NCBI GenBank assembly: GCA_902577285.1 | Contig: CACGYL010000010.1 | Location: forward strand, 1 to 38,800 | Direction of reading: 5' to 3' | DNA length: 38,800 bases | Origin: an uncultured Pelagibacteraceae bacterium | Lineage (GTDB): Bacteria > Pseudomonadota > Alphaproteobacteria > Pelagibacterales > Pelagibacteraceae | In this document: positions 1 to 8,379 of the stretch, piece after piece | Position numbering within the stretch: the first letter of the stretch is position 1 | Layout of the letters: the number at the start of each line of letters is the position of its first letter | Position numbers and translations under genes: made by a program | Notes under the pieces: model-generated | The model's input: the letters and a program-made list of their open reading frames with translations, nothing else | What the model was told of the DNA's origin: nothing | Database searches by the model: none

Positions 1-2
1 TG

Positions 3-563
3 GATATCAAGATAACTGGAATCACATTTGAGATAATGGAACAGGCATTAAATCAAGCTAAAGACGGAAGAATTCATATTTTAGGTGAAATGAATAAAGC
101 GCTTTCTAAGTCCAGAGATAATGTAGGTAAGCACACACCAAAAATGGAAAAAATTACAGTTGATAAAAAAGATATTGCAGCAGTAATTGGCAAAGGTGGA
201 GCAACAATCAGAGAAATAGTTGAGAAATCTGGAGCAAAAGTTGATGTAAATGATGAGGGTGAAGTAACAGTTGCTGCGCCTGACGAGGAGGCAAGAAATA
301 TCGCAATGCAAATGATCAAAGACATAACTGCTAAAGCTGAGTTAAACAAAATCTATAATGGAAAAGTTATGAAAATTATGGAATTTGGTGCTTTTGTCAA
401 TTTCTTAGGAAAACAAGACGGATTAGTTCACATTTCAGAGCTTGCAGATAAAAGAGTTGCTAAAGTAACAGATATTGTAAAAGAAGGTGACGAGGTTAAG
501 GTTAAAGTTATTGGATTTGATAGAGGAAAAGTAAAACTATCTATTAAGCAAGCGGCTGTTTAG
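3..563 (+). CDS. pnp: Polyribonucleotide nucleotidyltransferase, C-terminal part (truncated by window start)
   Basis: Frame open to the window edge (DIKITGITFEIMEQALNQAKDGRIHILGEM...), KH domain (VIGKGGATIREI) followed by S1 domain (GKVMKIMEFGAFVNFLGKQDGLVHISEL). Confidence 0.96.
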   Translation, partial: DIKITGITFEIMEQALNQAKDGRIHILGEMNKALSKSRDNVGKHTPKMEKITVDKKDIAAVIGKGGATIREIVEKSGAKVDVNDEGEVTVAAPDEEARNIAMQMIKDITAKAELNKIYNGKVMKIMEFGAFVNFLGKQDGLVHISELADKRVAKVTDIVKEGDEVKVKVIGFDRGKVKLSIKQAAV

Positions 564-584
564 TTTTTAGTTTTATTATAATTC

Positions 585-1076
585 TTAACTTTCTGGAATA
601 AATAATAAGCAAAGACCATTACTACAGTATCTTTTACCACCATCTGGTCCATCATTAAAAACATGACCGTGATGAGCACCACAATTTGCACAACTATATT
701 CAGTTCTCTTCATACCGAATGAATAGTCAACTTTTGTTACAAATACACCTGGTATTGCTTCAGTGAAAGAGGGCCAACCAGTTCCACTATCAAATTTTGC
801 AGTGGACTCAAATAACTTCACACCACAGTTGGCACAATGATAAGATCCTTTTCTTTTTTCGTAGTTTAACTCACTTGTACCAGCGCGTTCAGTACCCTCT
901 TCAAACATTATTATTTTCTGTTCCTCGGTAAGGTCAGGATTAATTATGTTGTATTCACTTTCATTTTTTTTCAATTTTTTTTTAAATCCAACTAAGTTGT
1001 TAGCTAAAGAGTTTAAAGGATACAAAAGTAATCCCAATAAAGATTTAGCTGTGATTTTTAAAAAATCTCTTCTCAT
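585..1076 (-). CDS. msrB: Peptide-methionine (R)-S-oxide reductase (MsrB) with N-terminal signal/Tat-like segment
   Basis: Two CxxC zinc motifs (CANCG x2), GTGWPSF, HHGHVFNDGP, RYCSN; N-terminus MRRDFLKITAKSLLGLLL looks like a signal/anchor. Confidence 0.9.
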   Translation of the reverse strand: MRRDFLKITAKSLLGLLLYPLNSLANNLVGFKKKLKKNESEYNIINPDLTEEQKIIMFEEGTERAGTSELNYEKRKGSYHCANCGVKLFESTAKFDSGTGWPSFTEAIPGVFVTKVDYSFGMKRTEYSCANCGAHHGHVFNDGPDGGKRYCSNGLCLLFIPES

Positions 1077-1088
1077 AATAAATTAATA

Positions 1089-1241
1089 TTATTTAATTTT
1101 TTTCTTCCCTAATTTATTTATCAGAAATAAAGCTATTGCAGTCAATAGGGCAAAAACCTCTAGTGCATGACCAGATCCCTCAAGTATTAACTGAACTATA
1201 AAAAATATAATACAGACTACAAACCAAACTAATATTAGCAT
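1089..1241 (-). CDS. Small hydrophobic membrane peptide (50 aa), unknown function
   Basis: Manual translation: MLILVWFVVCIIFFIVQLILEGSGHALEVFALLTAIALFLINKLGKKKIK*; fills the gap between msrB and fabI on the same strand; two hydrophobic segments and a basic tail; absent from the supplied ORF track (below its apparent size cutoff). Confidence 0.55.
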   Translation of the reverse strand: MLILVWFVVCIIFFIVQLILEGSGHALEVFALLTAIALFLINKLGKKKIK

Positions 1242-1252
1242 AACAATTGAAT

Positions 1253-2038
1253 TTAAGATATATTTTTAGGATCTGGCATTCCTACTTTGTTATAGCCAGC
1301 ATCTACATAGTGAATTTCACCAGTCACACCACCTGCCATATCACTTAGAAGATATAGTGCAGAGTTTCCAACATCTAAATTATCAACATTTCTTTTTAAA
1401 AATGAGTGATCAGCATTCCATTTATATAAAAATTTTGCATCTCCAATTGCTGATGCTGCTAAAGTTTTGATTGGACCAGCACTTATTGCGTTAACTCTAA
1501 TTCCTTTAGCTCCTAGATCACGTGCTAAATATTTTACACTAGACTCCAATGCCGCTTTACAAACACCCATGACATTATAATTTGGAATAGCTTTATTAGC
1601 TTCATAACTTAGAGTAATCATACTACCACCCTCTTTCATAACTTTAGAAGCTTCTCTTGCAACTTCTGTGAATGAAAAGCATGAAATAAGCATACTTCTT
1701 TGAAAATTTTCTCTAGTAGTATTTAAATATTCTCCAGATAATTCAGATTTATCTGAAAATGCGATTGCATGGACAACAAAGTCTATCTCGCCCCATTGGG
1801 ATTTAATATCTTCAAATAGTTTTACTACTTCCTCTTTTCTTTCAACGTCACAACTAAAAGTAACATTTGAATTGAGTTTTTCTGCTAAAGGTACCACTCT
1901 TTTTTTAAGAGCATCACCCAAATAAGTAAAAGCTAATTCTGCACCTGCCTCAGCAAGTTTTTGCGAAATACCCCACGCAATGGATCTCTCGTTGGCAACA
2001 CCCATTATTAGTCCTTTTTTCCCTTTCATCAAAGACAT
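1253..2038 (-). CDS. fabI: Enoyl-[acyl-carrier-protein] reductase (NADH)
   Basis: MKGKKGLIMGVANERSIAWGI, FabI-type SDR; adjacent to fabB-fabA. Confidence 0.95.
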   Translation of the reverse strand: MSLMKGKKGLIMGVANERSIAWGISQKLAEAGAELAFTYLGDALKKRVVPLAEKLNSNVTFSCDVERKEEVVKLFEDIKSQWGEIDFVVHAIAFSDKSELSGEYLNTTRENFQRSMLISCFSFTEVAREASKVMKEGGSMITLSYEANKAIPNYNVMGVCKAALESSVKYLARDLGAKGIRVNAISAGPIKTLAASAIGDAKFLYKWNADHSFLKRNVDNLDVGNSALYLLSDMAGGVTGEIHYVDAGYNKVGMPDPKNIS

Positions 2039-2041
2039 TGA

Positions 2042-3253
2042 TTAAACTTTCTGAAAAATTAGAGTTGCATTGGTTCCGCCAAACCCAAAACTATTTGACA
2101 TAACTGTATTTAAGTTTGCATCTATCTCTGTTTTAGCAACGATTGGAAATTTTTTAGCATCTTCATCCATTTCACTTATATTAGCTGACCCAGCAATAAA
2201 ATTATTTTTCATCATAATAAGACAATAAATAGCTTCATGAACAGAAGCAGCACCTAATGGATGACCTGATAAAGATTTAGTTGAACTTATTTTTGGAATT
2301 TCATTCCCAAAAGTATCTTTCACTGCATTCAGTTCAGTAATATCTCCAACTGGTGTAGATGTCCCATGGGTATTTATATAATCAATTTTGTTTTTTGACG
2401 TTGTCATCGCCATTTGCATACATCTTACTGCTCCCTCACCAGATGGAGCTACCATATCGTATCCGTCTGAAGTTGCTCCATAACCAGTTAATTCTGCGTA
2501 AATTTTAGCTCCTCTAGCTTTAGCATGTTCGTACTCTTCGAGAACAAGCACACCTGCACCTCCTGCAATTACAAAACCATCTCTAGTTTTATCGTAAGCT
2601 CTTGAGGCTTTTTCAGGTGTATCATTATATTTCGAAGATAGTGCAGTCATTGCATCAAACATAGCTGTCATTGCCCAATGAATTTCCTCACTACCACCTG
2701 CAAATACAATATCTTGTTTACCCATTTGAATTAATTCCATTGAATTTCCAATACAGTGACCACTTGTTGCACAAGCAGAACTCATCGTATAGTTAGTACC
2801 TTTAATTTTAAAAGGAACAGCGAGTGTTGCAGACGCAGTACTTGCCATTGTTCTTGGAACTATAAAAGGTCCCATCAATTTTGGAGTTTTAGCTCTTGTT
2901 TTATCAGCTGCTAAGATAACATTTTCTATTGAAGGTCCACCTGAACCCATAACAATTCCAGTTTTAAAGTTACTTACTTCACTTTCTTCTAGTCCAGAGT
3001 CTTCGATTGCCTCTTTCATTGCAATATAATTATAAGCAGAGCCATTTCCCATAAATCTAATTGTTTTTCTATCTATGTGATCTTCAAGTTTTATATTTGG
3101 CTTTCCATGGATATGACTTTTTAAATTGTGTTCTTTATATTCCTCGGAAAAAGAAATACCTGACTTAGAATTTAATAAAGATTGATAAACTTCTTCCTGA
3201 TTATTACCTAAACAAGAAACAATTCCTAAACCTGTAATTACTACTCTTCTCAT
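2042..3253 (-). CDS. fabB: 3-oxoacyl-[acyl-carrier-protein] synthase I
   Basis: [18 protein letters not shown], active site [34 protein letters not shown]. Confidence 0.95.
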   Translation of the reverse strand: MRRVVITGLGIVSCLGNNQEEVYQSLLNSKSGISFSEEYKEHNLKSHIHGKPNIKLEDHIDRKTIRFMGNGSAYNYIAMKEAIEDSGLEESEVSNFKTGIVMGSGGPSIENVILAADKTRAKTPKLMGPFIVPRTMASTASATLAVPFKIKGTNYTMSSACATSGHCIGNSMELIQMGKQDIVFAGGSEEIHWAMTAMFDAMTALSSKYNDTPEKASRAYDKTRDGFVIAGGAGVLVLEEYEHAKARGAKIYAELTGYGATSDGYDMVAPSGEGAVRCMQMAMTTSKNKIDYINTHGTSTPVGDITELNAVKDTFGNEIPKISSTKSLSGHPLGAASVHEAIYCLIMMKNNFIAGSANISEMDEDAKKFPIVAKTEIDANLNTVMSNSFGFGGTNATLIFQKV

Positions 3254-3753
3254 TATTTAAATAATCCTACTTTTAGACCATCAGCTGAGTAAATCTTTTT
3301 ATCATCTGCCAGAAGAATTCCATTTGCCAAGCCAACAGTTGTTTCACCTTTAATTAATATTCTTTTCATATCAATTATATATGTTGCCATTTTGACATTC
3401 TTTAAAACTTCTCCAGTAAATTTCACTGTGCTTACCCCTAAAGCTCTTCCTCTTCCTGGGTTTCCAAGCCAACCTAAGTAAAATCCAACCAACTGCCACA
3501 TTGCATCTAAACCTAAACATCCTGGCATAACTGGATCTTCTTTAAAGTGACAATCAAAAAACCATAAATCATCTTTAATATCAAGTTCAGCTTTCATCAC
3601 TCCTTTTCCAAAAGCACCCTTATTTTCATCAATTTCAGTAATTCTGTCAAACATAAGCATTGGAGGAGACGGCAATTTTGCATTACCAGGGCCAAAAAGC
3701 TCACCATTTGCACAACCTATTAATTCGTCATAATTAAAGGAATTTTTTTTCAT
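3253..3753 (-). CDS. fabA: 3-hydroxydecanoyl-[acyl-carrier-protein] dehydratase/isomerase
   Basis: Hotdog FabA motifs [33 protein letters not shown]. Confidence 0.95.
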   Translation of the reverse strand: MKKNSFNYDELIGCANGELFGPGNAKLPSPPMLMFDRITEIDENKGAFGKGVMKAELDIKDDLWFFDCHFKEDPVMPGCLGLDAMWQLVGFYLGWLGNPGRGRALGVSTVKFTGEVLKNVKMATYIIDMKRILIKGETTVGLANGILLADDKKIYSADGLKVGLFK

Positions 3754-3798
3754 AAATTTGTAATCTTATTACTTGATTTACCAACATTATAATATAGA

Positions 3799-3820
3799 TA
3801 TTCTTTAGAATAATTATAAT
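3799..3820. promoter_or_regulatory. Candidate operator in the fabA/irr divergent intergenic region (palindrome TATTCT-tt-AGAATA and overlapping ICE-like TTTAGAA-taa-TTATAAT)
   Basis: Perfect 6-bp inverted repeat read directly; partial match to the Irr ICE pattern TTTAGAAnnnTTCTAAA. Confidence 0.35.
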
Positions 3821-3825
3821 TAGTA

Positions 3826-4254
3826 ATGGCTTACGCAGAGCAATATATAGATAAACTGAGAAAATCAGGGCTTCGACCAACTAAACAAAGAATAAAAATT
3901 TGTGAGGTATTATTTGATACTGATAAAACCTTTCATTTTACAATCAAAGAATTAGCAAAAATCATTGAAAATCAAGCAAATATCAAGGTATCTTTAGCAA
4001 CAGTTTATAACACTGTGCACGCATTCATTAAAAAAGGATATCTTAAAGAAATCCCTCTTAATTCATCAATAAATTATTACGATACTAATGTAACCCATCA
4101 TCACCATTTTTTTGACGAAGAGGATAATAAATTAATTGATATAGACCAAGATGATGTTGATGAGATTAACATTAGAAAAAAAATACCAGGAAAGAAAATT
4201 AGATCAGTCGAGGTGATTGCTAAGATTGTAAGTGATAATCAATCTCAAAAATAA
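3826..4254 (+). CDS. irr: Fur-family regulator, Irr-like (iron response regulator)
   Basis: Fur winged-helix (GLRPTKQRIKICEVLF, VSLATVYNTVHAFIKKGYLKEI), HHHHFF motif; divergent from fabA as in the alphaproteobacterial irr-fabA-fabB arrangement. Confidence 0.8.
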   Translation: MAYAEQYIDKLRKSGLRPTKQRIKICEVLFDTDKTFHFTIKELAKIIENQANIKVSLATVYNTVHAFIKKGYLKEIPLNSSINYYDTNVTHHHHFFDEEDNKLIDIDQDDVDEINIRKKIPGKKIRSVEVIAKIVSDNQSQK

Positions 4255-4283
4255 TTTAATAATTTCAATACTTTAAAAATTAT

Positions 4284-4333
4284 ATTAAAATAGTTCTAAA
4301 CTGTTGACATATATTTTTTAACGATTATATAAA
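4284..4333 (+). promoter_or_regulatory. Promoter of rubrerythrin gene with ICE-like element upstream of the -35
   Basis: ATTAAAA-tag-TTCTAAA (4284-4300), consensus -35 TTGACA (4304-4309), -10 TATATA (4326-4331) or TATAAA (4328-4333). Confidence 0.55.
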
Positions 4334-4370
4334 TCACACATTAGAATCATTATTAAGAATAGGAGTAAAT

Positions 4371-4787
4371 ATGTCATTAAAAGGTAGTAAAACAGAGGAA
4401 AACTTAAAAGAGGCATTTGCTGGTGAAAGCCAAGCAAATCGAAGATATCTTTATTTTGCTCAAAAAGCTGATGTTGAAGGTTTTAACGATGTAGCAGCAG
4501 TATTCAGATCAACTGCAGAAGGTGAAACCGGACACGCACATGGTCACTTAGAATATCTTGAAGAAGTTGGTGATCCTGCAACTGGTAAACCAATCGGTGA
4601 AACAAAAGCAAATCTTGAGTCTGCAATTCAAGGTGAAACACATGAGTACACAGATATGTACCCAGGAATGGCCAAAACAGCTAGAGACGAAGGTTTTGAT
4701 GAAATAGCTGACTGGTTTGAGACTTTGGCAAAAGCTGAAAAATCTCATGCTGGTAAGTTTCAAAAAACTTTAGAAAGTATTTCTTAA
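4371..4787 (+). CDS. Rubrerythrin-family diiron protein lacking the C-terminal rubredoxin domain
   Basis: [56 protein letters not shown] ferritin-like diiron ligands; ends without the CxxC rubredoxin module. Confidence 0.92.
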   Translation: MSLKGSKTEENLKEAFAGESQANRRYLYFAQKADVEGFNDVAAVFRSTAEGETGHAHGHLEYLEEVGDPATGKPIGETKANLESAIQGETHEYTDMYPGMAKTARDEGFDEIADWFETLAKAEKSHAGKFQKTLESIS

Positions 4788-4793
4788 ACAAAA

Positions 4794-4822
4794 TTTGTGG
4801 ACGAATCCCTCTCGTCCACAAA
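4794..4822 (+). terminator. Strong stem-loop after the rubrerythrin gene (possible attenuator or RNA-processing barrier)
   Basis: TTTGTGGACGA-atccctc-TCGTCCACAAA: 11-bp perfect stem, 7-nt loop; no U-tract afterwards. Confidence 0.6.
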
Positions 4823-4838
4823 CACTACAATTAAAAAT

Positions 4839-6164
4839 ATGAGCAAAGAAGGTAGTACACAAGCACCTACAAGACATCCAATAAAATTTAGGGATCCAGA
4901 TTTTATAAATCCTGAGAAAATTGACCAAGAGATGAGAAGAGTATTTGATATCTGTCATGGGTGTAGAAGATGTTTTAATTTGTGTGACAGTTTTCCAAAA
5001 TTATTTGATTACATCGACGAAACAGAAGGTGGGGAAGTATCAGATCTTTCAAGTGACAAATTTAAACCTGTTGTAGATGCTTGCACCTTGTGTGACATGT
5101 GTTTTATGACTAAGTGTCCTTATGTACCGCCACATGAATTTGATTTAGATTTTCCTCATTTAATGTTGAGATATAGAACAGCCCAAAGAAAAAATGGTGA
5201 TATTTCGAAAACTGCCAACCAATTAACCCAAATTGATAGAAATTCTAAAATAGGAATATTTTTTAGCTTTTTTATAAATTGGATCACCAACGTAAAAAAT
5301 GTATTTGCTAGAAAAGTTCTAGAATTTTTTACTGGAATAGACAAAAGAGTTATTTTACCAAAATATAATAAAGAAACATTTGCAAATTATTTTCAAAAAT
5401 TTAAAAAAAATATTTTACTAAAACACAAAGATAGAAAAGTTGTAATTTATTCCACATGTTTTGTTAATTTTAATAAAAAAAAAACTGGAGAAGCAGCTTT
5501 AAAAGTACTTCATCATAATAATGTAGAAGTAGAGCACTCTTATGTAGGTTGTTGTGGTATGCCTTATCTGGAACAAGCGGATCTAGATCAAGTTACAAAG
5601 CAAGCAGAGTTAGTCTCTAGAGAATTAATTAAATATGTTGAAAAGGATTATAAAGTAGTAACCTTAACAGCAAGTTGTGGATTGATGTTAAAGTTTGAAT
5701 GGCCTTTATTGATGCCAAATGATGGGATAATTAAAAGACTTTCTCAAAATACTCTCGATATTGATGAGTATGTTATGGATATTGCTAATAAAGAGGGTTT
5801 AGTTGATGGCTTAAAAGAAATTGATGGAGGAGTAACAGTACATAATGCTTGTCATGCTAGAGCACAGAATATGGGTAACAAGGCAAGAGATATGCTTAAA
5901 TTAATTCCAAATATTAAATTAGATGTAGTTGAAAGATGCGCAGGTCATGGAGGAACCTTTGGCATTATGAAAGAAACTCATGATATAGCAAACAAGGTGG
6001 GTAAAACTACCGCAAGCACTGTTAAAAGAAAAAATAATAAATATATGGCATCTGACTGTCCGTTGGCTGGTAAACATATTAAGCAGCTGGCTAATGACAC
6101 AAACATAGTAAGTGATGAAGCTGTGCACCCAATCGAGATAGTCTCAAAAAGTTATGGATTATAG
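4839..6164 (+). CDS. GlpC/HdrD-like (Fe-S)-binding oxidoreductase
   Basis: CHGCRRCFNLC and CTLCDMCFMTKCP ferredoxin motifs, CCG-type domains (CCGMPYLEQADL; CAGHGGTFG). Track start at 4797 (GTG) lies inside the hairpin; ATG at 4839 is the more plausible start. Confidence 0.88.
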   Translation: MSKEGSTQAPTRHPIKFRDPDFINPEKIDQEMRRVFDICHGCRRCFNLCDSFPKLFDYIDETEGGEVSDLSSDKFKPVVDACTLCDMCFMTKCPYVPPHEFDLDFPHLMLRYRTAQRKNGDISKTANQLTQIDRNSKIGIFFSFFINWITNVKNVFARKVLEFFTGIDKRVILPKYNKETFANYFQKFKKNILLKHKDRKVVIYSTCFVNFNKKKTGEAALKVLHHNNVEVEHSYVGCCGMPYLEQADLDQVTKQAELVSRELIKYVEKDYKVVTLTASCGLMLKFEWPLLMPNDGIIKRLSQNTLDIDEYVMDIANKEGLVDGLKEIDGGVTVHNACHARAQNMGNKARDMLKLIPNIKLDVVERCAGHGGTFGIMKETHDIANKVGKTTASTVKRKNNKYMASDCPLAGKHIKQLANDTNIVSDEAVHPIEIVSKSYGL

Positions 6165-6165
6165 A

Positions 6166-6759
6166 ATGTCAAAAGAACAAAAAATTATCACAAAAGATGA
6201 TCTCCTTCCTTTAGATGCATACACAAAGGTTAGAAGACAAATGAGAAAAGAATTAGTTCAGTTTAAAAAAAATAGAAGAGTTCTTTTAGGGCCTTATGCA
6301 ACATTTTATTTTGAATGTTATGAAACAATGATAGCCCAAGTTCAAGAAATGCTTTACATTGAAAAGGGCGGAGACGAACAAGTTGCAGACGAACTTGCAG
6401 CATATAATCCTTTAATCCCTAATGGAAAAGAATTAGTTGCCACTTTAATGTTTGAGATAGACAATCCAATTATAAGAGCAGAGTTTCTTGGAAAGCTAGG
6501 TGGAGTAGAAAATAACATATTTATAAAAGTTGGTGACGAAAAAATTTATGCAGTTCCAGAAATGGATGTTGATAGAACTTCAGAGGATGGAAAAGCATCT
6601 TCAGTTCAATTTATACATTTTAAATTTTCAGATGATCAAGTAAATAAGTTCAAAGACCAAAATAATTCAATTGAAGTAGGTATTGATCATAAAGAATATT
6701 CACACACAACTAAATTTTCAGAAGATAACATTAAAGCTCTTTCTGCAGACTTTAATTAA
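6166..6759 (+). CDS. DUF3501 family protein (function unknown)
   Basis: ITKDDLLPLDAYTKVRRQMRKELVQFKKNRRVLLGPYATFYFECYETMIAQVQEMLYIEKGG is typical of DUF3501; start moved to ATG at 6166 to avoid overlap. Confidence 0.8.
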   Translation: MSKEQKIITKDDLLPLDAYTKVRRQMRKELVQFKKNRRVLLGPYATFYFECYETMIAQVQEMLYIEKGGDEQVADELAAYNPLIPNGKELVATLMFEIDNPIIRAEFLGKLGGVENNIFIKVGDEKIYAVPEMDVDRTSEDGKASSVQFIHFKFSDDQVNKFKDQNNSIEVGIDHKEYSHTTKFSEDNIKALSADFN

Positions 6760-7207
6760 CGATACCCCAAATTTTGTCATCTTTCAAAATCCAACCTGAG
6801 TAATCGCCCGTACTTATATTACACCATTTTTCTTCGCATTTAATAACTTTTAAAAGACGACCCGTATCCAACTTTGCCAATGGTTTTGAATATTTCGTAG
6901 GTTTTCTAAATAGAATTTTTTCAGATTTGGTGATTATAGAACGTGAATTCCTCAATTGTGAAATATGGATCCAACCACTATTTTTTTTATGATCAATAAC
7001 TCTTCTGAAATTTTCTTTTTTATCGATTATTTTTAGAGGTAATTCTATCTTTCTATAAACATATTTAATTGGATAATCAAAGCTTGGACCGTATCTAACA
7101 TTTACTTTTTTATTTTTTAACATCAGAAAATAATTATTTTCTTGTGCGAACGATGAAAATGATAAAAGAAAAAAAAATGAAAGTATTAAATATTTTCGCA
7201 TATACAT
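6752..7207 (-). CDS. Secreted SH3-domain protein
   Basis: Signal peptide (RKYLILSFFFLLSFSSFAQ), SH3b repeats (KKVNVRYGPSFDYPI..., GWILKDDKIWGIV). Confidence 0.8.
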   Translation of the reverse strand: MYMRKYLILSFFFLLSFSSFAQENNYFLMLKNKKVNVRYGPSFDYPIKYVYRKIELPLKIIDKKENFRRVIDHKKNSGWIHISQLRNSRSIITKSEKILFRKPTKYSKPLAKLDTGRLLKVIKCEEKWCNISTGDYSGWILKDDKIWGIVN

Positions 7208-7935
7208 CCTTTTCTTTTTCTAAATAATACTTTTCTAAATTTAAGATTTAATAAATCTATTATTAAAATATGGGAATTTAAATTTTTACCAACATTTAAA
7301 ATTGTCTTCAGAACCTCATTGGCCTGTAAGCTACCTGTAATAACTGCCGTTGATCCCAATATACCATCTGTTTCACAATCCAAAACTCCTTCTGCTGGTT
7401 CACCTTGGTAAAAACATTTTAAACAGGGACTTGTTTTTAAACTAAAATCAAATGTAAAAATATGTCCTTCAAATTTACTTATAGCTCCAATAATAAGTTT
7501 TTTTTTATATTTTAATGAAAATTTATTTAAAAGAAACTTTGCTTTAAAATTATCTGTACCATCAACAATAACATCATACTGTTTCAGAATTTTTCCTAAA
7601 TTTTTCTCGTTTGCTTTGTTGCTATAAATTTTAACTTTTACTTTTTTATTAATTTTATTTATTTTTTTCTTTAAAATATTAACTTTATATTTTCCAACAT
7701 CATCAGCAGTGAACATAATTTGTCGGTGTAAATTTGATAAACTAATTTTGTCATGATCCATTATTCCTATTTCACCAATACCTGCTCTACAAAGTAAATC
7801 AATGACAGGTGACCCTAAACCACCACATCCAACAACTAGAACTTTGGAATTTTGAATTTTTTTTTGACCTAAAATGCCAACTTTTTTTAAAATAATCTGT
7901 CTTGAATATCGCTCTAAGTCTTTGTTACTAAACAT
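7186..7935 (-). CDS. HesA/MoeB/ThiF family adenylyltransferase
   Basis: RYSRQIILKKVGILGQKKIQNSKVLVVGCGGLGSPVIDLLCRAGIGEIGIMDHD, NLHRQ, DGTDNF. Confidence 0.9.
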   Translation of the reverse strand: MFSNKDLERYSRQIILKKVGILGQKKIQNSKVLVVGCGGLGSPVIDLLCRAGIGEIGIMDHDKISLSNLHRQIMFTADDVGKYKVNILKKKINKINKKVKVKIYSNKANEKNLGKILKQYDVIVDGTDNFKAKFLLNKFSLKYKKKLIIGAISKFEGHIFTFDFSLKTSPCLKCFYQGEPAEGVLDCETDGILGSTAVITGSLQANEVLKTILNVGKNLNSHILIIDLLNLKFRKVLFRKRKGCICENI

Positions 7936-7938
7936 TTA

Positions 7939-8376
7939 CTATTTACCAGTAGATCCAAATCCTCCAGACCCTCTGATTGTTTCTGGTAATTCATTCGTTT
8001 CTTCAATTTCTACTTTTAAAATTGGCATTAAAACCATTTGAGCAACTCTATCTTCATCATTGACAGTAAATTCATCTTTACCATGGTTAAATAAAATAAT
8101 TTTTAGCTCTCCTCTATAATCACTATCAATTGTACCTGGTGTATTTAACACAGTAATACTTGATTTTGCGGCAAGACCAGATCTTGGTCTAATTTGAATT
8201 TCTGTATCTTCAGGAATTGCAATTGCAATACCTGTGGGTATCAATTTCGTCTCATTTGGTTTGATTGTTATAGGTTCATCTAGACATGCCATTAAATCCA
8301 TACCTGAGGATCCATCAGTTTTATAACTTGGAAGTTTTGCTTTTTGGTTAAGTCTCTTAAATAAAACCTTTACCAT
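7939..8376 (-). CDS. dut: dUTP diphosphatase
   Basis: GSSGMDLMA, RPRSGLAAK, NTPGTIDSDYRGEL, RVAQMVL, RGSGGFGSTG motifs. Confidence 0.96.
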   Translation of the reverse strand: MVKVLFKRLNQKAKLPSYKTDGSSGMDLMACLDEPITIKPNETKLIPTGIAIAIPEDTEIQIRPRSGLAAKSSITVLNTPGTIDSDYRGELKIILFNHGKDEFTVNDEDRVAQMVLMPILKVEIEETNELPETIRGSGGFGSTGK

Positions 8377-8379
8377 TGA

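Noticed and set aside
74-349. Antisense ORFs (74-349, 81-311) opposite pnp
   Set aside because: Lie antisense to a clear KH-S1 coding region; no recognisable domain or SD; typical shadow ORFs.
4548-4958. Minus-strand ORFs 4548-4763 and 4770-4958
   Set aside because: Opposite the rubrerythrin and Fe-S genes; Cys-rich translations are shadows of the coding strand.
5156-6128. Minus-strand ORFs 5156-5344 and 5919-6128
   Set aside because: Antisense to the Fe-S oxidoreductase gene; no independent support.
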